From Candidatus Krumholzibacteriota bacterium (GTDB lineage: Bacteria > Krumholzibacteriota > Krumholzibacteriia > Krumholzibacteriales > Krumholzibacteriaceae): 64,000 nucleotides of DNA. This document shows, piece after piece, positions 55,090-64,000 of this stretch. A program made the position numbers and the translations under genes. The notes under the pieces were generated by a model. That model saw nothing but the letters and a program-made list of their open reading frames with translations, was not told where the DNA came from and made no database searches. Numbering within the stretch: position 1 is the first letter of the stretch; every line of letters starts with the position of its first letter. The DNA is taken from positions 1 to 64,000 of the forward strand of contig JAFGBF010000030.1 of NCBI GenBank assembly GCA_016933255.1, read 5' to 3'.

Positions 55090-56109
55090 TCAGATCCCTA
55101 AACCCGAAAATATCCTCATCCAGTTTTTCAGTATCCAGAACACAGGCTGCATAGGGCTTCTTTTCATCGAGGCTCTCGCAGTACAGATCATCCAGCATGG
55201 GAGCCTGCAGTTATCCACCTGCTTCCGCACCCTGTCCGCTTCTTCGCTTCCCCAGATCTCTTCAAGCGACGATTCGTTGATATTTCCCATCTTTTTTTCC
55301 AGAGTAAGGCAGGGATAGACATTTCCTTCAGGATCTACAAAGACCGAATCCCGACCGGCCCTGCATCCCAACGCTCTTTCTCCGGCATTGTTATACATCA
55401 GGACTCCTGAATAAAAATACGCTCTCAGCCACCTCTTCGGGCTCAGGCTCAACAGTTCCTTCCTCATGACATACTTCAGTTCTCTTTCCAGATCTTCCGG
55501 ATCGACCTGCTGATTTTCCGATGTGCAAAAATAGAACTCTGAGTTTTGAACGACCGCCGTAGTAAACTGAAAACCGAACTGTCTGGAGAGGTCATACACA
55601 GCACCGAGATGTTTTACATTTTCCCTCTGGGCTGTAAAGGCGACACGCACATTTTTGTAACCGATCTTTTTCAATTGTGTCAGCGTCTCTAAAACCTTTT
55701 TGAATCCCCCTTCGACTCCTCTTATCCTGTCATGGACCTCTCCTATCCCGTCGAGCGAGACTGCTATCCCCACCCTTCTTCCGATCTTCATCAATTCGGG
55801 AGCGGCGCAGGCTATCCTGCGGTTCTGGTATCCGTTGGTCGAGATCACTATTCTGGGTTTTCCTGCGTTTTCGTATATCGACCGGACAAGATCCACTATA
55901 TCTTCCCGGAGAAACGGTTCTCCTCCGGTGACATTCACGTCGTTCAGCGTCCCTGGAAGGAAGGAATAGGACGCAGACGGCATCTGCTTTCCAGGAGGCA
56001 GTTTCCAGATATTGCACATATTGCATCTGGAATCACAAGCGTATGTCACAGCAACGACAGCATCGATGGGAAGATGCATTCTAATACCTGCCTTATTGTT
56101 TTGCGTCAT
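55090..56109 (-). CDS. Radical SAM/SPASM protein
   Basis: 339 aa. The radical SAM cluster motif CxxxCxxC is CDSRCNMC (about 25-32), GGEP follows (NVTGGEPFLRED), and a C-terminal SPASM-like Cys-rich part has GCRAGRDSVFVD, YPCLTLEKKMGN and CRLPCWMIC. SPASM proteins often modify peptides or act in cofactor or sugar synthesis. ATGA overlap with the upstream glycosyltransferase. Location inside a polysaccharide operon is unusual; the substrate is unknown and no precursor-peptide ORF is evident nearby. Confidence 0.85.
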   Translation of the reverse strand: MTQNNKAGIRMHLPIDAVVAVTYACDSRCNMCNIWKLPPGKQMPSASYSFLPGTLNDVNVTGGEPFLREDIVDLVRSIYENAGKPRIVISTNGYQNRRIACAAPELMKIGRRVGIAVSLDGIGEVHDRIRGVEGGFKKVLETLTQLKKIGYKNVRVAFTAQRENVKHLGAVYDLSRQFGFQFTTAVVQNSEFYFCTSENQQVDPEDLERELKYVMRKELLSLSPKRWLRAYFYSGVLMYNNAGERALGCRAGRDSVFVDPEGNVYPCLTLEKKMGNINESSLEEIWGSEEADRVRKQVDNCRLPCWMICTARASMKRSPMQPVFWILKNWMRIFSGLGI

Positions 56110-57239
56110 TCACTAAAAATACCCGCATATCCGTTTATCATCCGTTCGACTGAAAAATCCCTCACTACTCTCTTTCTTGCCGCCGTCCCGATCCTCTCCC
56201 TGAGAACATTATCATTTTTCAGCAACATCAGGTTTTTGACGAGCGCCTCGGTATCTTCACTCTCGATCAGCAGCCCTTCCTCGCCGTCTACAAGCATCTC
56301 CGGAATCGAACCTACGGAAGTCGATATCACCGGCAGAGCGGAAGCCATCGCTTCAAGGACAGTCAGCGGGAATGTCTCTACCACGGGATAGGAAGATAAT
56401 ACCGATACATCAGATATGGACAATATTTTCTCTGTATCATCCCTTCTTCCGAGAAATCGGACGACCCCTTCGGGAAGAAGTTCTTCTGTCATATTTTTCA
56501 ACTCTGCTTCCATTTCCCCTTCTCCGACTACCAGGAATCTAAAAGGGCCATCTTCTTCCCTGATGAGCATGGAGGCTGCATCGATAAACATCTTATGGTT
56601 CTTTTCGGGCCTCAGGGCCGCCAGTATGGTAACAACGAAATCATCAGCTGAAATACCCAACTCTCTTCTCAGTTCCGCTCTAGCACCGGCATCTACAGGA
56701 TGAAACCGCGCAATATCGATGCCATTATTTATGATCACGATCCTGTCACCGCTTATTCCCTCTTTTTTTGAAAGGTGTTCCCTGTGGTTTTCCGCCAGGG
56801 CGACGATCCTGTCGTAGGCGGGCAGGACCAGCCTGTCAGTCCAGCTGAAACTCCTTCCGGTCGACCATAATCCGGTCGAATGGCTGCAGAGGACCTTCTT
56901 CCCCGTCATTACGAACTTCGACGCTATTGCTCCCCAGAAGACCGCGTCATGATGATCGATCACGAGAATGCCGGCTCGCGGATATTTTTTCATTATACCG
57001 ATCAGCTTGAAAAAAACAGAAGGATCGAACCTTGACCTCGATAGCCCTGAAATAAGTTCGACTCCGCTTGAAGAGATGCTTTCACCCACCTCTCCCGGCT
57101 CCTTAAGGCAGATTATAACAGGTGATATGCCAAGTTCGGGCAGACCCGAGCAAAGAGCTTTTACGATGATCTCTGCTCCACCGGTTACAAGAGTCGAACA
57201 AAGTATCAGCAGTTTACTATCTTTGCGTCTCAGAGTCAT
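56106..57239 (-). CDS. Glycosyltransferase, GT4 family
   Basis: 377 aa from ATG 57239, with AAGG eight bases before (the ORF reaches 57287 inside the acyltransferase gene). N-terminal LLILCSTLVTGGAEIIVKAL and C-terminal SYPVVETFPLTVLEAMASALPVI with the EX7E-type signature. Second glycosyltransferase of the cluster. Donor unknown. Confidence 0.9.
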   Translation of the reverse strand: MTLRRKDSKLLILCSTLVTGGAEIIVKALCSGLPELGISPVIICLKEPGEVGESISSSGVELISGLSRSRFDPSVFFKLIGIMKKYPRAGILVIDHHDAVFWGAIASKFVMTGKKVLCSHSTGLWSTGRSFSWTDRLVLPAYDRIVALAENHREHLSKKEGISGDRIVIINNGIDIARFHPVDAGARAELRRELGISADDFVVTILAALRPEKNHKMFIDAASMLIREEDGPFRFLVVGEGEMEAELKNMTEELLPEGVVRFLGRRDDTEKILSISDVSVLSSYPVVETFPLTVLEAMASALPVISTSVGSIPEMLVDGEEGLLIESEDTEALVKNLMLLKNDNVLRERIGTAARKRVVRDFSVERMINGYAGIFSE

Positions 57240-57250
57240 AAAGGGAGCCT

Positions 57251-57889
57251 TCAGATATAAGGCGCCTCTCTCCGGCCCTGTTTGCACTTCAGATCTGTGA
57301 GTTTCCCGTGCACCCGGGCTGGATTCCCATACGCCAGGACTCCCGGCGGCAGATCCTTGGTCACAACCGACCCGCTGCCGACAAGCGTCCCTTCACCAAT
57401 AGTGACGTACGGGACAACCGTAACGTTTACTCCCAGCCTGCATCCCCTTCGCAATACGGGGCCGCGCATACACTCGCCGGAATCGGGGCATCCAGGGTGG
57501 ATATCATTGGCGATCGTCACTCCTGGCGCCATAAAGACATCATCTTCAATCACTGTAAATTGAGCGATATAGATATTGCAATGTATCTTTACATTACTTC
57601 CTATCGTGCATCCGTAATCAATAACCGAATTATTCCAGATCGAAAAGTGGTCGCCGATCCTGTTCTGCTCCCGAATGACGACATTATGCCCTGTCTCGAA
57701 ATCCGAGCCGATACTGGATCCAGCGTATATGACCGTTCCGCTTCGGATTCGCGATCGCTCTCCTATTTCAAGAACGCTGCTGATATTCTTTCTCGGGGAT
57801 AGATATCCGACAATAGCTTCCGGATCGATCAAAGCTCCTTCACCAAGGCGCACCTGCCCCAGCCTTCCTGGATCATTTTCGGGCTTCAT
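57251..57889 (-). CDS. Left-handed beta-helix N-acetyltransferase (WbpD/WlbB-like)
   Basis: 212 aa of hexapeptide repeats (about 70-200), with the GVNVTVVPYVTIGEGTLVGSGSVVTKDLPPGVLAYGNPARV ending that marks WbpD/WlbB-type UDP-amino-sugar N-acetyltransferases, presented here in part. The catalytic His lies in HCNIYIAQ or PGVTIANDIHPG. It is encoded next to the Gfo/Idh oxidoreductase and near the aminotransferase, the order expected of the 2,3-diacetamido-uronate pathway. Assignment rests on family plus context. Confidence 0.82.
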   Translation of the reverse strand: MKPENDPGRLGQVRLGEGALIDPEAIVGYLSPRKNISSVLEIGERSRIRSGTVIYAGSSIGSDFETGHNVVIREQNRIGDHFSIWNNSVIDYGCTIGSNVKIHCNIYIAQFTVIEDDVFMAPGVTIANDIHPGCPDSGECMRGPVLRRGCRLGVNVTVVPYVTIGEGTLVGSGSVVTKDLPPGVLAYGNPARVHGKLTDLKCKQGRREAPYI

Positions 57890-57904
57890 ATTACCTACCC
57901 TGGG

Positions 57905-58930
57905 TTAAGTCAAAGATTTCGGATACTCGATCGTGATCTTCTCACCGTTTGCTTTCATAGACCTGTCGATCGCATCCATTATGAGCAGGACTTCCAGACC
58001 GTGCCGGCCGCTGCTTCTCGCTTTTTTACCTGCTATGCAGTCCAGAAAGTGCTGGCATTCGATCTTCAACGGCTCAGAATCATCGAGCTTAGGGATGGAG
58101 ATATCTCCGTACCTGTATGAGAGCTGAAATTCCCCAAAAGTGTCATAATGCGGTATTACATCTACACCCTTGTCGTAGATACGGATCTTTTCCAGGCTGG
58201 CGACATCGTCATAGACAAGCATCTTTTTACTGCCGACGACAGTCGTTTTCCTTATCTTGTTCGGATTCAGCCAGGAGACCTGCAGGTTGGCAAGGACCGA
58301 ACCGGGATAAGTCAGGGTCACGAACGCGACATCCTGGATCTCGGGCTGTATATACGAATGACCTGTCGCCGAGACGTATAGCGGCCTCGAGTCAAGGATG
58401 TAGTTCATTATCGAAAGATCGTGAGGAGCCAGGTCCCACACGACATTTATATCTTTCTGAAAAAGGCCGAGATTGACTCGCGAAGTGGAGATGTAGTAGA
58501 CGTCGCCGAGTTCCCCGTCTTTTATGAGTTTTTTTATCTTGTTGACCGCTGCTGTATAGACGAATGTGTGTCCAACCATAAGGGTCTTCTTCATCTTATC
58601 CGCTATATCTACAAGTTTCACGCCCTCTTCGACATTCTGCGTCAGAGGCTTCTCGCAGAAGACATGCTTGCCAGCCTCAAGAGCTTCAGCAGCAAGCTTA
58701 TAATGAGTGGAGACCGGTGTCGCTATGACGACCGCATCGATATCGGAATCTTCGATAATATCCCTGTAATCCTGTGTAATAGCGACTGAAGGATAAAGTT
58801 TCTTCATGTGCTCGATGCGCTTCAGTTCAAGATCGGAACAGATCTTGACTTCGGCGTCGTCGAGAGCTGAAAAGTTCCTTATGAGATTAGGTCCCCAATA
58901 CCCGCAGCCAATGACTCCTACTTTGAGCAA
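57905..58930 (-). CDS. Gfo/Idh/MocA oxidoreductase (WbpB/WlbA-like)
   Basis: 341 aa from TTG 58930, with GGAG five bases before. Rossmann motif VGVIGCGYWGPNLIRNF (3-19) and the conserved FCEKPLT (about 93-99). In the WbpB/WlbA group the enzyme oxidises C3 of UDP-GlcNAcA to a ketone for transamination. Neighbours (acetyltransferase, aminotransferase) fit that step. It could be another sugar oxidoreductase, since the superfamily is broad. Confidence 0.82.
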   Translation of the reverse strand: MLKVGVIGCGYWGPNLIRNFSALDDAEVKICSDLELKRIEHMKKLYPSVAITQDYRDIIEDSDIDAVVIATPVSTHYKLAAEALEAGKHVFCEKPLTQNVEEGVKLVDIADKMKKTLMVGHTFVYTAAVNKIKKLIKDGELGDVYYISTSRVNLGLFQKDINVVWDLAPHDLSIMNYILDSRPLYVSATGHSYIQPEIQDVAFVTLTYPGSVLANLQVSWLNPNKIRKTTVVGSKKMLVYDDVASLEKIRIYDKGVDVIPHYDTFGEFQLSYRYGDISIPKLDDSEPLKIECQHFLDCIAGKKARSSGRHGLEVLLIMDAIDRSMKANGEKITIEYPKSLT

Positions 58931-58945
58931 TGTATCTCCGTCCTG

Positions 58946-59683
58946 TTAATAGCCTCCCGTACCGGCTAACATGACCGGAACGGTCTTGATCATTATATTG
59001 AGGTCCATCTTGAGCGACCAGTGTTCAATATAATAGAGGTCGAGCATCACCATCTCCTGAAAAGGAACAGTACTCCTTCCGCTGACTTGCCAGAGACCCG
59101 TAAGGCCGGGCTTGATCTTTACCCGCAACTTATGCCAGTCATCGTAATGTTCATACTCATATTCCATAGGCGGTCTCGGTCCCACCACGCTCATCTCGTT
59201 CCTGAGAATATTTATGAACTGCGGCAGCTCGTCAAGGCTTGTTCTTCTGAGAAAGCCTCCTATCGCCGTAATGCGCGGGTCATCAACAATCTTATAGAGG
59301 GCCACAGCTTCCCCGTCAAGTGAAGTTTGGGGTTCCTGCCCCTGGATGTAATTCTGGGTAAATTCCCGATGGATGGAATCATCGCAGCCGATCTTCATAG
59401 AACGGAACTTATAAAGAAAAAACGGTCTGCCGTTCTCGCCGACTCTCCGCTGTTTAAAAAAGACAGGACCTCTGGAAGTCAGCTTGATCAGCAACCCGAT
59501 CGCCAGAAAAAACGGAAAACCAAGAACCAGCACTGCCAGTGATACCGCAACATCGATGGATCGCTTCAATACCCTTTCAAGCGCACTCCTGCCGCGTGCC
59601 TCAAGCAGAGTCCTCTCTCCAACCGGGTCTGCGAGATTCCGAGTCTTCATGGTGTTATCCAGGGCCAGTGAATACTTTCTCAT
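58946..59683 (-). CDS. Polyprenyl-phosphate sugar transferase
   Basis: 245 aa, PF02397. One membrane segment (about 45-67) then [30 protein letters not shown] and [16 protein letters not shown]. The second initiating transferase of the window; unlike the one at 15991-16887 it has no Arg-rich insert. It presumably primes the polymer of this cluster. RBS at ATG 59683 is weak (GGGACG). Confidence 0.9.
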   Translation of the reverse strand: MRKYSLALDNTMKTRNLADPVGERTLLEARGRSALERVLKRSIDVAVSLAVLVLGFPFFLAIGLLIKLTSRGPVFFKQRRVGENGRPFFLYKFRSMKIGCDDSIHREFTQNYIQGQEPQTSLDGEAVALYKIVDDPRITAIGGFLRRTSLDELPQFINILRNEMSVVGPRPPMEYEYEHYDDWHKLRVKIKPGLTGLWQVSGRSTVPFQEMVMLDLYYIEHWSLKMDLNIMIKTVPVMLAGTGGY

Positions 59684-59769
59684 CGTTGTATCGTCCCGTC
59701 CCAGTTCCTACTTCAGTATATTTCCTTAACTATTAACCTAAGGCCCCCTCCTTGATTAATTCCATTCGG

Positions 59770-60876
59770 TCATTGCTTCTCGCATTCGAGAAGCACTTTG
59801 CAGACATGATCCACCTTCTCAAGTTCAAGCTCGGGAAACATCGGAAGCGTAATACCTGTTCTCATCAGACGCTCGGAGACTGGAAAATCTCCTTCGGAAA
59901 GACCGAGATGTTTAAAAGCGGGCTGAAGATGGATCGGTACGGGGTAATGCTGCCCCCATCCGATCCCGGCATCGGAAAGCGCTTTTCCAACTGCTTCCTT
60001 CTCGGCAGATCCGATCGCGAAAAGATGATATACCGGCTTACAGTCTTTATGCTCGGAGGCCAGCCAGTATCCTGTTCCCTCAAGATTCTGCTGGTATCTC
60101 TTTGCGAGTGTCCGCCGTTTCTCATTCCATTCATCAAGATATTTCAGTTTGACTCCCAGGACAGCGGCCTGGATAGAGTGCAGCCTGTAGTTATGACCTA
60201 TCTCACTATGTACGTTCTTGGTTATCTGTCCATGGTGCCTTAACCCCTTCATCCGCTTGAGCAGCTCTTCGTCATCCGTCGTAACCGCACCACCCTCACC
60301 GAATGAACCCAGGTTCTTGCTGGGATAGAAGGAAAAAGCCGCCGCGTCGCCCAGCGACCCAGCCCTTTTTCCTTTGTAATAGGCGCCGTGAGCCTGGCAG
60401 GAATCCTCTATGACTTTCAATCCATGCTTTTTAGCTATCTCCATTATCGGATCCATATCGCAGCACTGGCCGAACAGATGGACCGGAATAATAGCTTTTG
60501 TATTTTCGGTAATCGCATTCTCTAGCTGTGTATAGTCCATAAGCGCCGTATCTTCAAAGACATCTACAAGGACAGGTCTGGCCCCTGTGATCGCAATTGC
60601 TTCGACAGTGGCGATGAAGGTGTTTGCGACGGTAATGACTTCGTCACCCGGCCCGATATGATAACCGAGAAGGGCGAGAACGAGTGCTGAAGTCCCACTG
60701 CTTGCCCCCGCGCAGAATTTTGTCCCGCAAAATCCGGAAAAGTCACTTTCAAATCTGTCAAGTGCCGGACCCAGTACAAACGCCGTATTATCGATAACTT
60801 CGCCAATAGCAGCGTCTATCTCCGCCCTGACCTTGCCGGTCTGTTCGCTGAGACTAAAAAACGGTACTTTGCTCAT
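59770..60876 (-). CDS. DegT/DnrJ/EryC1 aminotransferase (WbpE/WlbC-like)
   Basis: 368 aa from ATG 60876, set by AGAGG seven bases before. PLP-dependent sugar aminotransferase: SSGTSALVLAL, VIEDSCQAHGAYYKGKRAG, and the PLP-lysine stretch FSFYPSKNLGSFGEGG. In the WbpE/WlbC group it aminates the 3-keto sugar. First gene of the minus-strand polysaccharide operon, with a predicted extended -10 promoter upstream. Confidence 0.9.
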   Translation of the reverse strand: MSKVPFFSLSEQTGKVRAEIDAAIGEVIDNTAFVLGPALDRFESDFSGFCGTKFCAGASSGTSALVLALLGYHIGPGDEVITVANTFIATVEAIAITGARPVLVDVFEDTALMDYTQLENAITENTKAIIPVHLFGQCCDMDPIMEIAKKHGLKVIEDSCQAHGAYYKGKRAGSLGDAAAFSFYPSKNLGSFGEGGAVTTDDEELLKRMKGLRHHGQITKNVHSEIGHNYRLHSIQAAVLGVKLKYLDEWNEKRRTLAKRYQQNLEGTGYWLASEHKDCKPVYHLFAIGSAEKEAVGKALSDAGIGWGQHYPVPIHLQPAFKHLGLSEGDFPVSERLMRTGITLPMFPELELEKVDHVCKVLLECEKQ

Positions 60877-60928
60877 ATATATGCCTCTTCCGATCCATAA
60901 AAAGAATACCCCACGCCCAAGTTCATAA

Positions 60929-60937
60929 ATTATATCA
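60929..60937 (-). promoter_or_regulatory. Extended -10 promoter of the second polysaccharide operon
   Basis: On the minus strand TGATATAAT (TGn then consensus TATAAT), about 53 bases before ATG 60876. No good -35 is present, which suits an extended -10. Divergent from the promoter at 61037-61065. Confidence 0.5.
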
Positions 60938-61036
60938 CTTTTCAGCAATTATTACTACCCCATATTTAAAATTGAGTATATATTCAGGGTCATATCGAGC
61001 CGCCCTCTTTTAGGCGGACAGGTATAAATTGTGTAA

Positions 61037-61065
61037 TTGATATATTCTCAATGTTTTGATTTAAT
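61037..61065 (+). promoter_or_regulatory. Promoter placed for a leaderless mRNA
   Basis: -35 TTGATA (61037-61042), 17-base spacer, -10 TTTAAT (61060-61065). The ATG at 61074 is only eight bases beyond the -10, at or next to the expected transcription start, and no RBS lies before it. Confidence 0.5.
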
Positions 61066-61073
61066 ACTACATT

Positions 61074-62138
61074 ATGAGGATTCTGCTGATATCTGAAGAG
61101 ATCACCTCAAGTCCATCGGAAGGGCTTCTTGTCTTTACGATGCATATCTGCCGGTATCTTGCCGAAAGGCACGAAGTTACCCTTCTTCATAAAACCGGCT
61201 CACCGGACCCCGCACTTGAATCATACCCCCTGCTCAGCGGCAGATTTCATTTCAGCATCGAACTGAGGCGATTCTACAGAGAAAGGGATTTCGATCTCAT
61301 CATATACATCCCTTCTTCCGGAATAACCGCCATGGGAATGATAAGGTCCAATATAATCAGGATCTCATCCTCGACACCTCTTATGCTTATAGGCCTGCAG
61401 TCTCGCACCATAAGCGCCGTACACAGATACGCTGCCCTCTTCCGTCCCCCGGATATCATCCTTTCGCCGGTCAGCAGGATGAGAAAGGAACTGGATGAGT
61501 ACGGTTATCATACTGAATATATCATGCCTGGATTTGATGAGAGACTCTTCAAGCCAGCCGAGCTGGGGGAGAAAATCCGACTTAGGAAAAAATACGGCTT
61601 TCCGGAAAACAAGTTTCTGGTTCTTCATGTCGGCCATATAAAAGAGAGCAGAAATCTTCAGACATTCTTGCGCTACAGGGATTGGGGAAACGATATACTT
61701 CCCGTGATAAAAGGCGGGGAAGTCGACCCCACCTGGAGGAACAGGCTGAGAATGGCCGGCATCATAGTCATAGACGAATATACGGACGACATACATGAAC
61801 TTTACCAGGCATGCGATCTCTATCTTTTTCCCGTATCATCGAACCTGGGGGCACTTGAGTTTCCCCTTTCAGTGATCGAGGCCGCGGCATGTAATCTTCC
61901 TACCCTGACAACCAGGTTCGGAGCTCTTCCCGAAATATTGAAAGAAAGCGAAGGATATCTGTATTATGATGAATCTACGGAGATCCGGGAAAAGATAAGG
62001 ACGCTCCGAAAGTCCCGGCCGGAGACATCGCATCTGGTCAGTAAGTTCTCCTGGAATAACGTTTTCGACAGATTTCTCGAACCTCATTTCGAGCTGCTTC
62101 TCAAAAAGAAGGAAAGGCAAAATAACAATGACCTCTAA
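61074..62138 (+). CDS. Glycosyltransferase, GT4-like
   Basis: 354 aa. N-terminal MRILLISEEITSSPSEGLLVF, donor-domain FLVLHVGHIKESRNL and LEFPLSVIEAAACNLPTLTTR near the C-terminus. The usual GT4 EX7E pattern is present as E-x-x-x-x-x-x-x-E in LEFPLSVIEAA. No RBS before ATG 61074; see the promoter entry. It overlaps the next gene by 11 bases. Start of a plus-strand unit divergent from the operon at 59770. Donor and acceptor unknown. Confidence 0.83.
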   Translation: MRILLISEEITSSPSEGLLVFTMHICRYLAERHEVTLLHKTGSPDPALESYPLLSGRFHFSIELRRFYRERDFDLIIYIPSSGITAMGMIRSNIIRISSSTPLMLIGLQSRTISAVHRYAALFRPPDIILSPVSRMRKELDEYGYHTEYIMPGFDERLFKPAELGEKIRLRKKYGFPENKFLVLHVGHIKESRNLQTFLRYRDWGNDILPVIKGGEVDPTWRNRLRMAGIIVIDEYTDDIHELYQACDLYLFPVSSNLGALEFPLSVIEAAACNLPTLTTRFGALPEILKESEGYLYYDESTEIREKIRTLRKSRPETSHLVSKFSWNNVFDRFLEPHFELLLKKKERQNNNDL

Positions 62139-62832
62139 GGTGTTTGATCCTAAAGTCCAGGGCAGGCCGGGGATCCTTGTTCTTAGCGGCCTCGATGGAA
62201 CTGGAAAATCTTCTCAGGCGGAGATACTCTCCGGCAGGCTTGTTTCTGAAGGGATCAAAGTCAACATTGTCTGGAATAGATGGAAACCTTTTTTCAGCGC
62301 TCCGATCATCCGCATGGCGCGGCGGACTCTCAGCAGAGAAGAAAACGCGCAGCTAGCAGACTACTCCAATTTTACAGCCGCAAAAAAAGAAAAGATGCAG
62401 AGTCCACTCAAAAGGTCGCTCTGGCAGGTGATGGTCTGGGGCGAATACGCCCTTCAGGCGAACCTCAGGCTCTTTTTTCACAACTATCCCTATCTGGGCA
62501 TAATATCCGACAGATATGTTTTCGATACCCTTGTAGATATGGCTGTTAATTTTTCCATACCCCCTTCAAGACTCAATGAATTATCCGAGAACCGGCTCTT
62601 CGGATTATTTCCCCGGCCTTCCTCTGTCATCGTCTTTGATATCGATCCCGACAAAGGCGCGATGCGCAAGAGTGACGGGACGCCCGCAGAATATCTTGCC
62701 GACAGAAGAGAGCTATATCTTGAGATAGCCCGTATTACCGGCGCATCTGTCATCGACAGTTCTCTGCCGATTGGCGAGATAGCTGATCAGGTCTGGGATA
62801 TTACAGCCGAATGGAGAGACTCGCTGAGATAG
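62128..62832 (+). CDS. Thymidylate-kinase-like P-loop protein
   Basis: 234 aa. Walker A is LSGLDGTGKSSQAE (about 19-32); ISDRYVFDTLVD matches the DRY-type substrate segment of thymidylate kinases. It is longer than housekeeping Tmk and has KSDGTPAEYLADRRELY instead of the usual lid. Such Tmk-like proteins recur in polysaccharide clusters, where their substrate is not established. Overlaps the glycosyltransferase; RBS GGAAAGG. Confidence 0.75.
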   Translation: MTSKVFDPKVQGRPGILVLSGLDGTGKSSQAEILSGRLVSEGIKVNIVWNRWKPFFSAPIIRMARRTLSREENAQLADYSNFTAAKKEKMQSPLKRSLWQVMVWGEYALQANLRLFFHNYPYLGIISDRYVFDTLVDMAVNFSIPPSRLNELSENRLFGLFPRPSSVIVFDIDPDKGAMRKSDGTPAEYLADRRELYLEIARITGASVIDSSLPIGEIADQVWDITAEWRDSLR

Positions 62833-62859
62833 CACGCACTGTTTGACGGGAGATACGAT

Positions 62860-64000
62860 ATGCAGCGGCTTGTGGTAATTGGAATCGATGGAATGGACTG
62901 GCTCGTGACAAAGCCGCTTCTCTCCCGTATGCCGTCGCTGCAGAAAATCGCTGGTTCTGGCTTCGCCGGAGAGATGCCTGCCATATTCCCCCCCGACAGT
63001 ATCCCTTCCTGGATCTCTATTTTTACCGGTATGGACCCAAGCGGACACGGCATCCTTGAGACGATCGATTATTTCAAAAAGGACGCCCGGGAGTTTACAG
63101 TCGACACAGGTGCTTTCAGGGGAAAGACATTCTGGGACAAAACTTCCGCTCTCGGGAAGAAAGTAATAGTCGTCAACCCACTGATGGCTTATCCGCCATG
63201 GAAGGTCAATGGCGTAATGGCCTCAGGCCCGGTCTTTATATCAGGGGATGCCTCTGCCTATCCGCCCGAGGTCGAGGATTCAATAGAGCTGCCTCCTCTC
63301 GGCGGAATAGTCGATTTCCCCGAAAAGAGCGAATTGAAGGATTTTTATGAAAAGACAAAAGAAGAGACATGGGCGATCACCGATTTTACCGCAAGATTGA
63401 TGGAGTCGAGAGAATGGGACCTTACTTTCGTCACCCTTCTTACTATGGACAGGATCTGTCATTTTTTCTGGCGCTACTATGACAGGGAAGATCCAACTCA
63501 CCCCGGGGAAAATTCTTTAAGCGGGATCATACCTGATTTTCACGTATTTATTGACAAATGTATCGGCAGGCTTGTCGAAGCTTCAGATGAAAATACCTCA
63601 TTTTTGATAATCAGCGACCACGGCCACGCGATGCGTCCTCCCCTCCTCTTTAATCTGAATCAGCTTCTGATGGACCACGGACTCCTTGAAAGCAGGATCA
63701 AAGGCCCTAAATTATTCAGTCCCCGGTATCATCTCGAAAGAACGAAGAATATCATCCTCGAGACGCTTCATCGCCTCGACATGGAGGATCTCTCGTACAG
63801 GCTGGCCCATATATTCCCGTGGACGAGAAAACTCAAGAAAAAAGATTTTATGACAAGCAGTCAAAATAATGTAGCTACGGCTTCCGGTTTCGGCGGAACA
63901 AATCCTTTCGGAGGAATAGAGATATCCAGGGAGAGATGCCTTGAAGAATCGCTCGATTATGAGGAGACGAGGGAGAAAGTGATCCGTATCATCCTCGACC
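62860..64000 (+). CDS. Alkaline phosphatase-superfamily phosphodiesterase, 3' end beyond the window
   Basis: Partial, 380 codons to the window edge, open throughout. ATG 62860 has GGGAG seven bases before. RLVVIGIDGMDW gives the first metal Asp, PPDSIPSWISIFTGMDPSGHGI the nucleophile Ser/Thr region, LTMDRICHFFW and IISDHGHAMRPP later metal ligands. This pattern is typical of PF01663-type phosphodiesterases often placed next to glycosyltransferases. Substrate unknown. Confidence 0.82.
   Translation, partial: MQRLVVIGIDGMDWLVTKPLLSRMPSLQKIAGSGFAGEMPAIFPPDSIPSWISIFTGMDPSGHGILETIDYFKKDAREFTVDTGAFRGKTFWDKTSALGKKVIVVNPLMAYPPWKVNGVMASGPVFISGDASAYPPEVEDSIELPPLGGIVDFPEKSELKDFYEKTKEETWAITDFTARLMESREWDLTFVTLLTMDRICHFFWRYYDREDPTHPGENSLSGIIPDFHVFIDKCIGRLVEASDENTSFLIISDHGHAMRPPLLFNLNQLLMDHGLLESRIKGPKLFSPRYHLERTKNIILETLHRLDMEDLSYRLAHIFPWTRKLKKKDFMTSSQNNVATASGFGGTNPFGGIEISRERCLEESLDYEETREKVIRIILD

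Overview
This window reads as a chromosomal segment of a Gram-negative bacterium from a lineage I cannot place exactly. Evidence for an outer membrane is an LptE-type lipoprotein, a Wza-type export protein, several lipobox signals and a SPOR lipoprotein. RNase Y with YmdB, ZapA/ZapB, an NtrC-type regulator and many secreted or FN3 proteins fit an FCB-adjacent candidate phylum (Krumholzibacteriota-like is my guess, inference only). I see no insertion sequence, prophage, CRISPR array or rRNA. Seven tRNAs are present.

Layout. 1-2150 (+): tRNA-Pro, then a tightly overlapped trio of M23 lipoprotein peptidase, RpoD/RpoS-type sigma factor and apt, then tRNA-Arg(CCT) with its own promoter. 2150-3033 is the largest gene-poor gap. 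It holds a bidirectional terminator and, on the minus strand, a 15-codon ORF with a near-perfect Shine-Dalgarno and tandem Trp codons, followed by a long hairpin. 3034-7500: a PDZ/membrane/GAF/SpoIIE phosphatase (-), then a YfgM-like TPR protein, a small membrane protein and a secreted protein of unknown function (+). 7612-16887 (-): leuS, a TusA-like protein, thioredoxin, holA, lptE, an NtrC-type regulator with its histidine kinase, and a sugar transferase. 17161-25534 (-): polysaccharide export operon (UDP-GlcNAc dehydrogenase, epimerase, Wza, Wzz, BY-kinase, DUF5683-like protein, FN3 lipoprotein). 25601-27513 (-): GGDEF protein, two small membrane proteins, tRNA-Arg(CCG).

27491-50658 (-) is mostly housekeeping: recN, nadK, dxs, DUF212, ispA, xseB, xseA, folD, ymdB, rny, a 6S-like RNA, zapA, zapB-like, pheT, pheS, rplT, rpmI, infC (ATC start, attenuator in the leader), thrS, tRNA-Val, dnaK, a small Cys-rich protein, a CCA-adding enzyme and a tRNA Gly-Cys-Leu cluster. 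50705-60876 (-): glgA, galT, a SPOR lipoprotein and a second polysaccharide operon (glycosyltransferases, radical SAM/SPASM protein, hexapeptide acetyltransferase, Gfo/Idh oxidoreductase, sugar transferase, DegT aminotransferase). 61074-64000 (+): glycosyltransferase, thymidylate-kinase-like protein and a truncated alkaline-phosphatase-superfamily gene.

How the parts fit. The dehydrogenase at 24239-25534, oxidoreductase at 57905-58930, aminotransferase at 59770-60876 and acetyltransferase at 57251-57889 together resemble the WbpA-B-E-D route to a diacetamido-uronic acid, which two priming sugar transferases and three glycosyltransferases could use for a surface polysaccharide exported by the Wza/Wzz/BY-kinase set. 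TTG start codons with well-placed Shine-Dalgarno sequences are frequent, so several starts here are set from the RBS rather than from the longest ORF.
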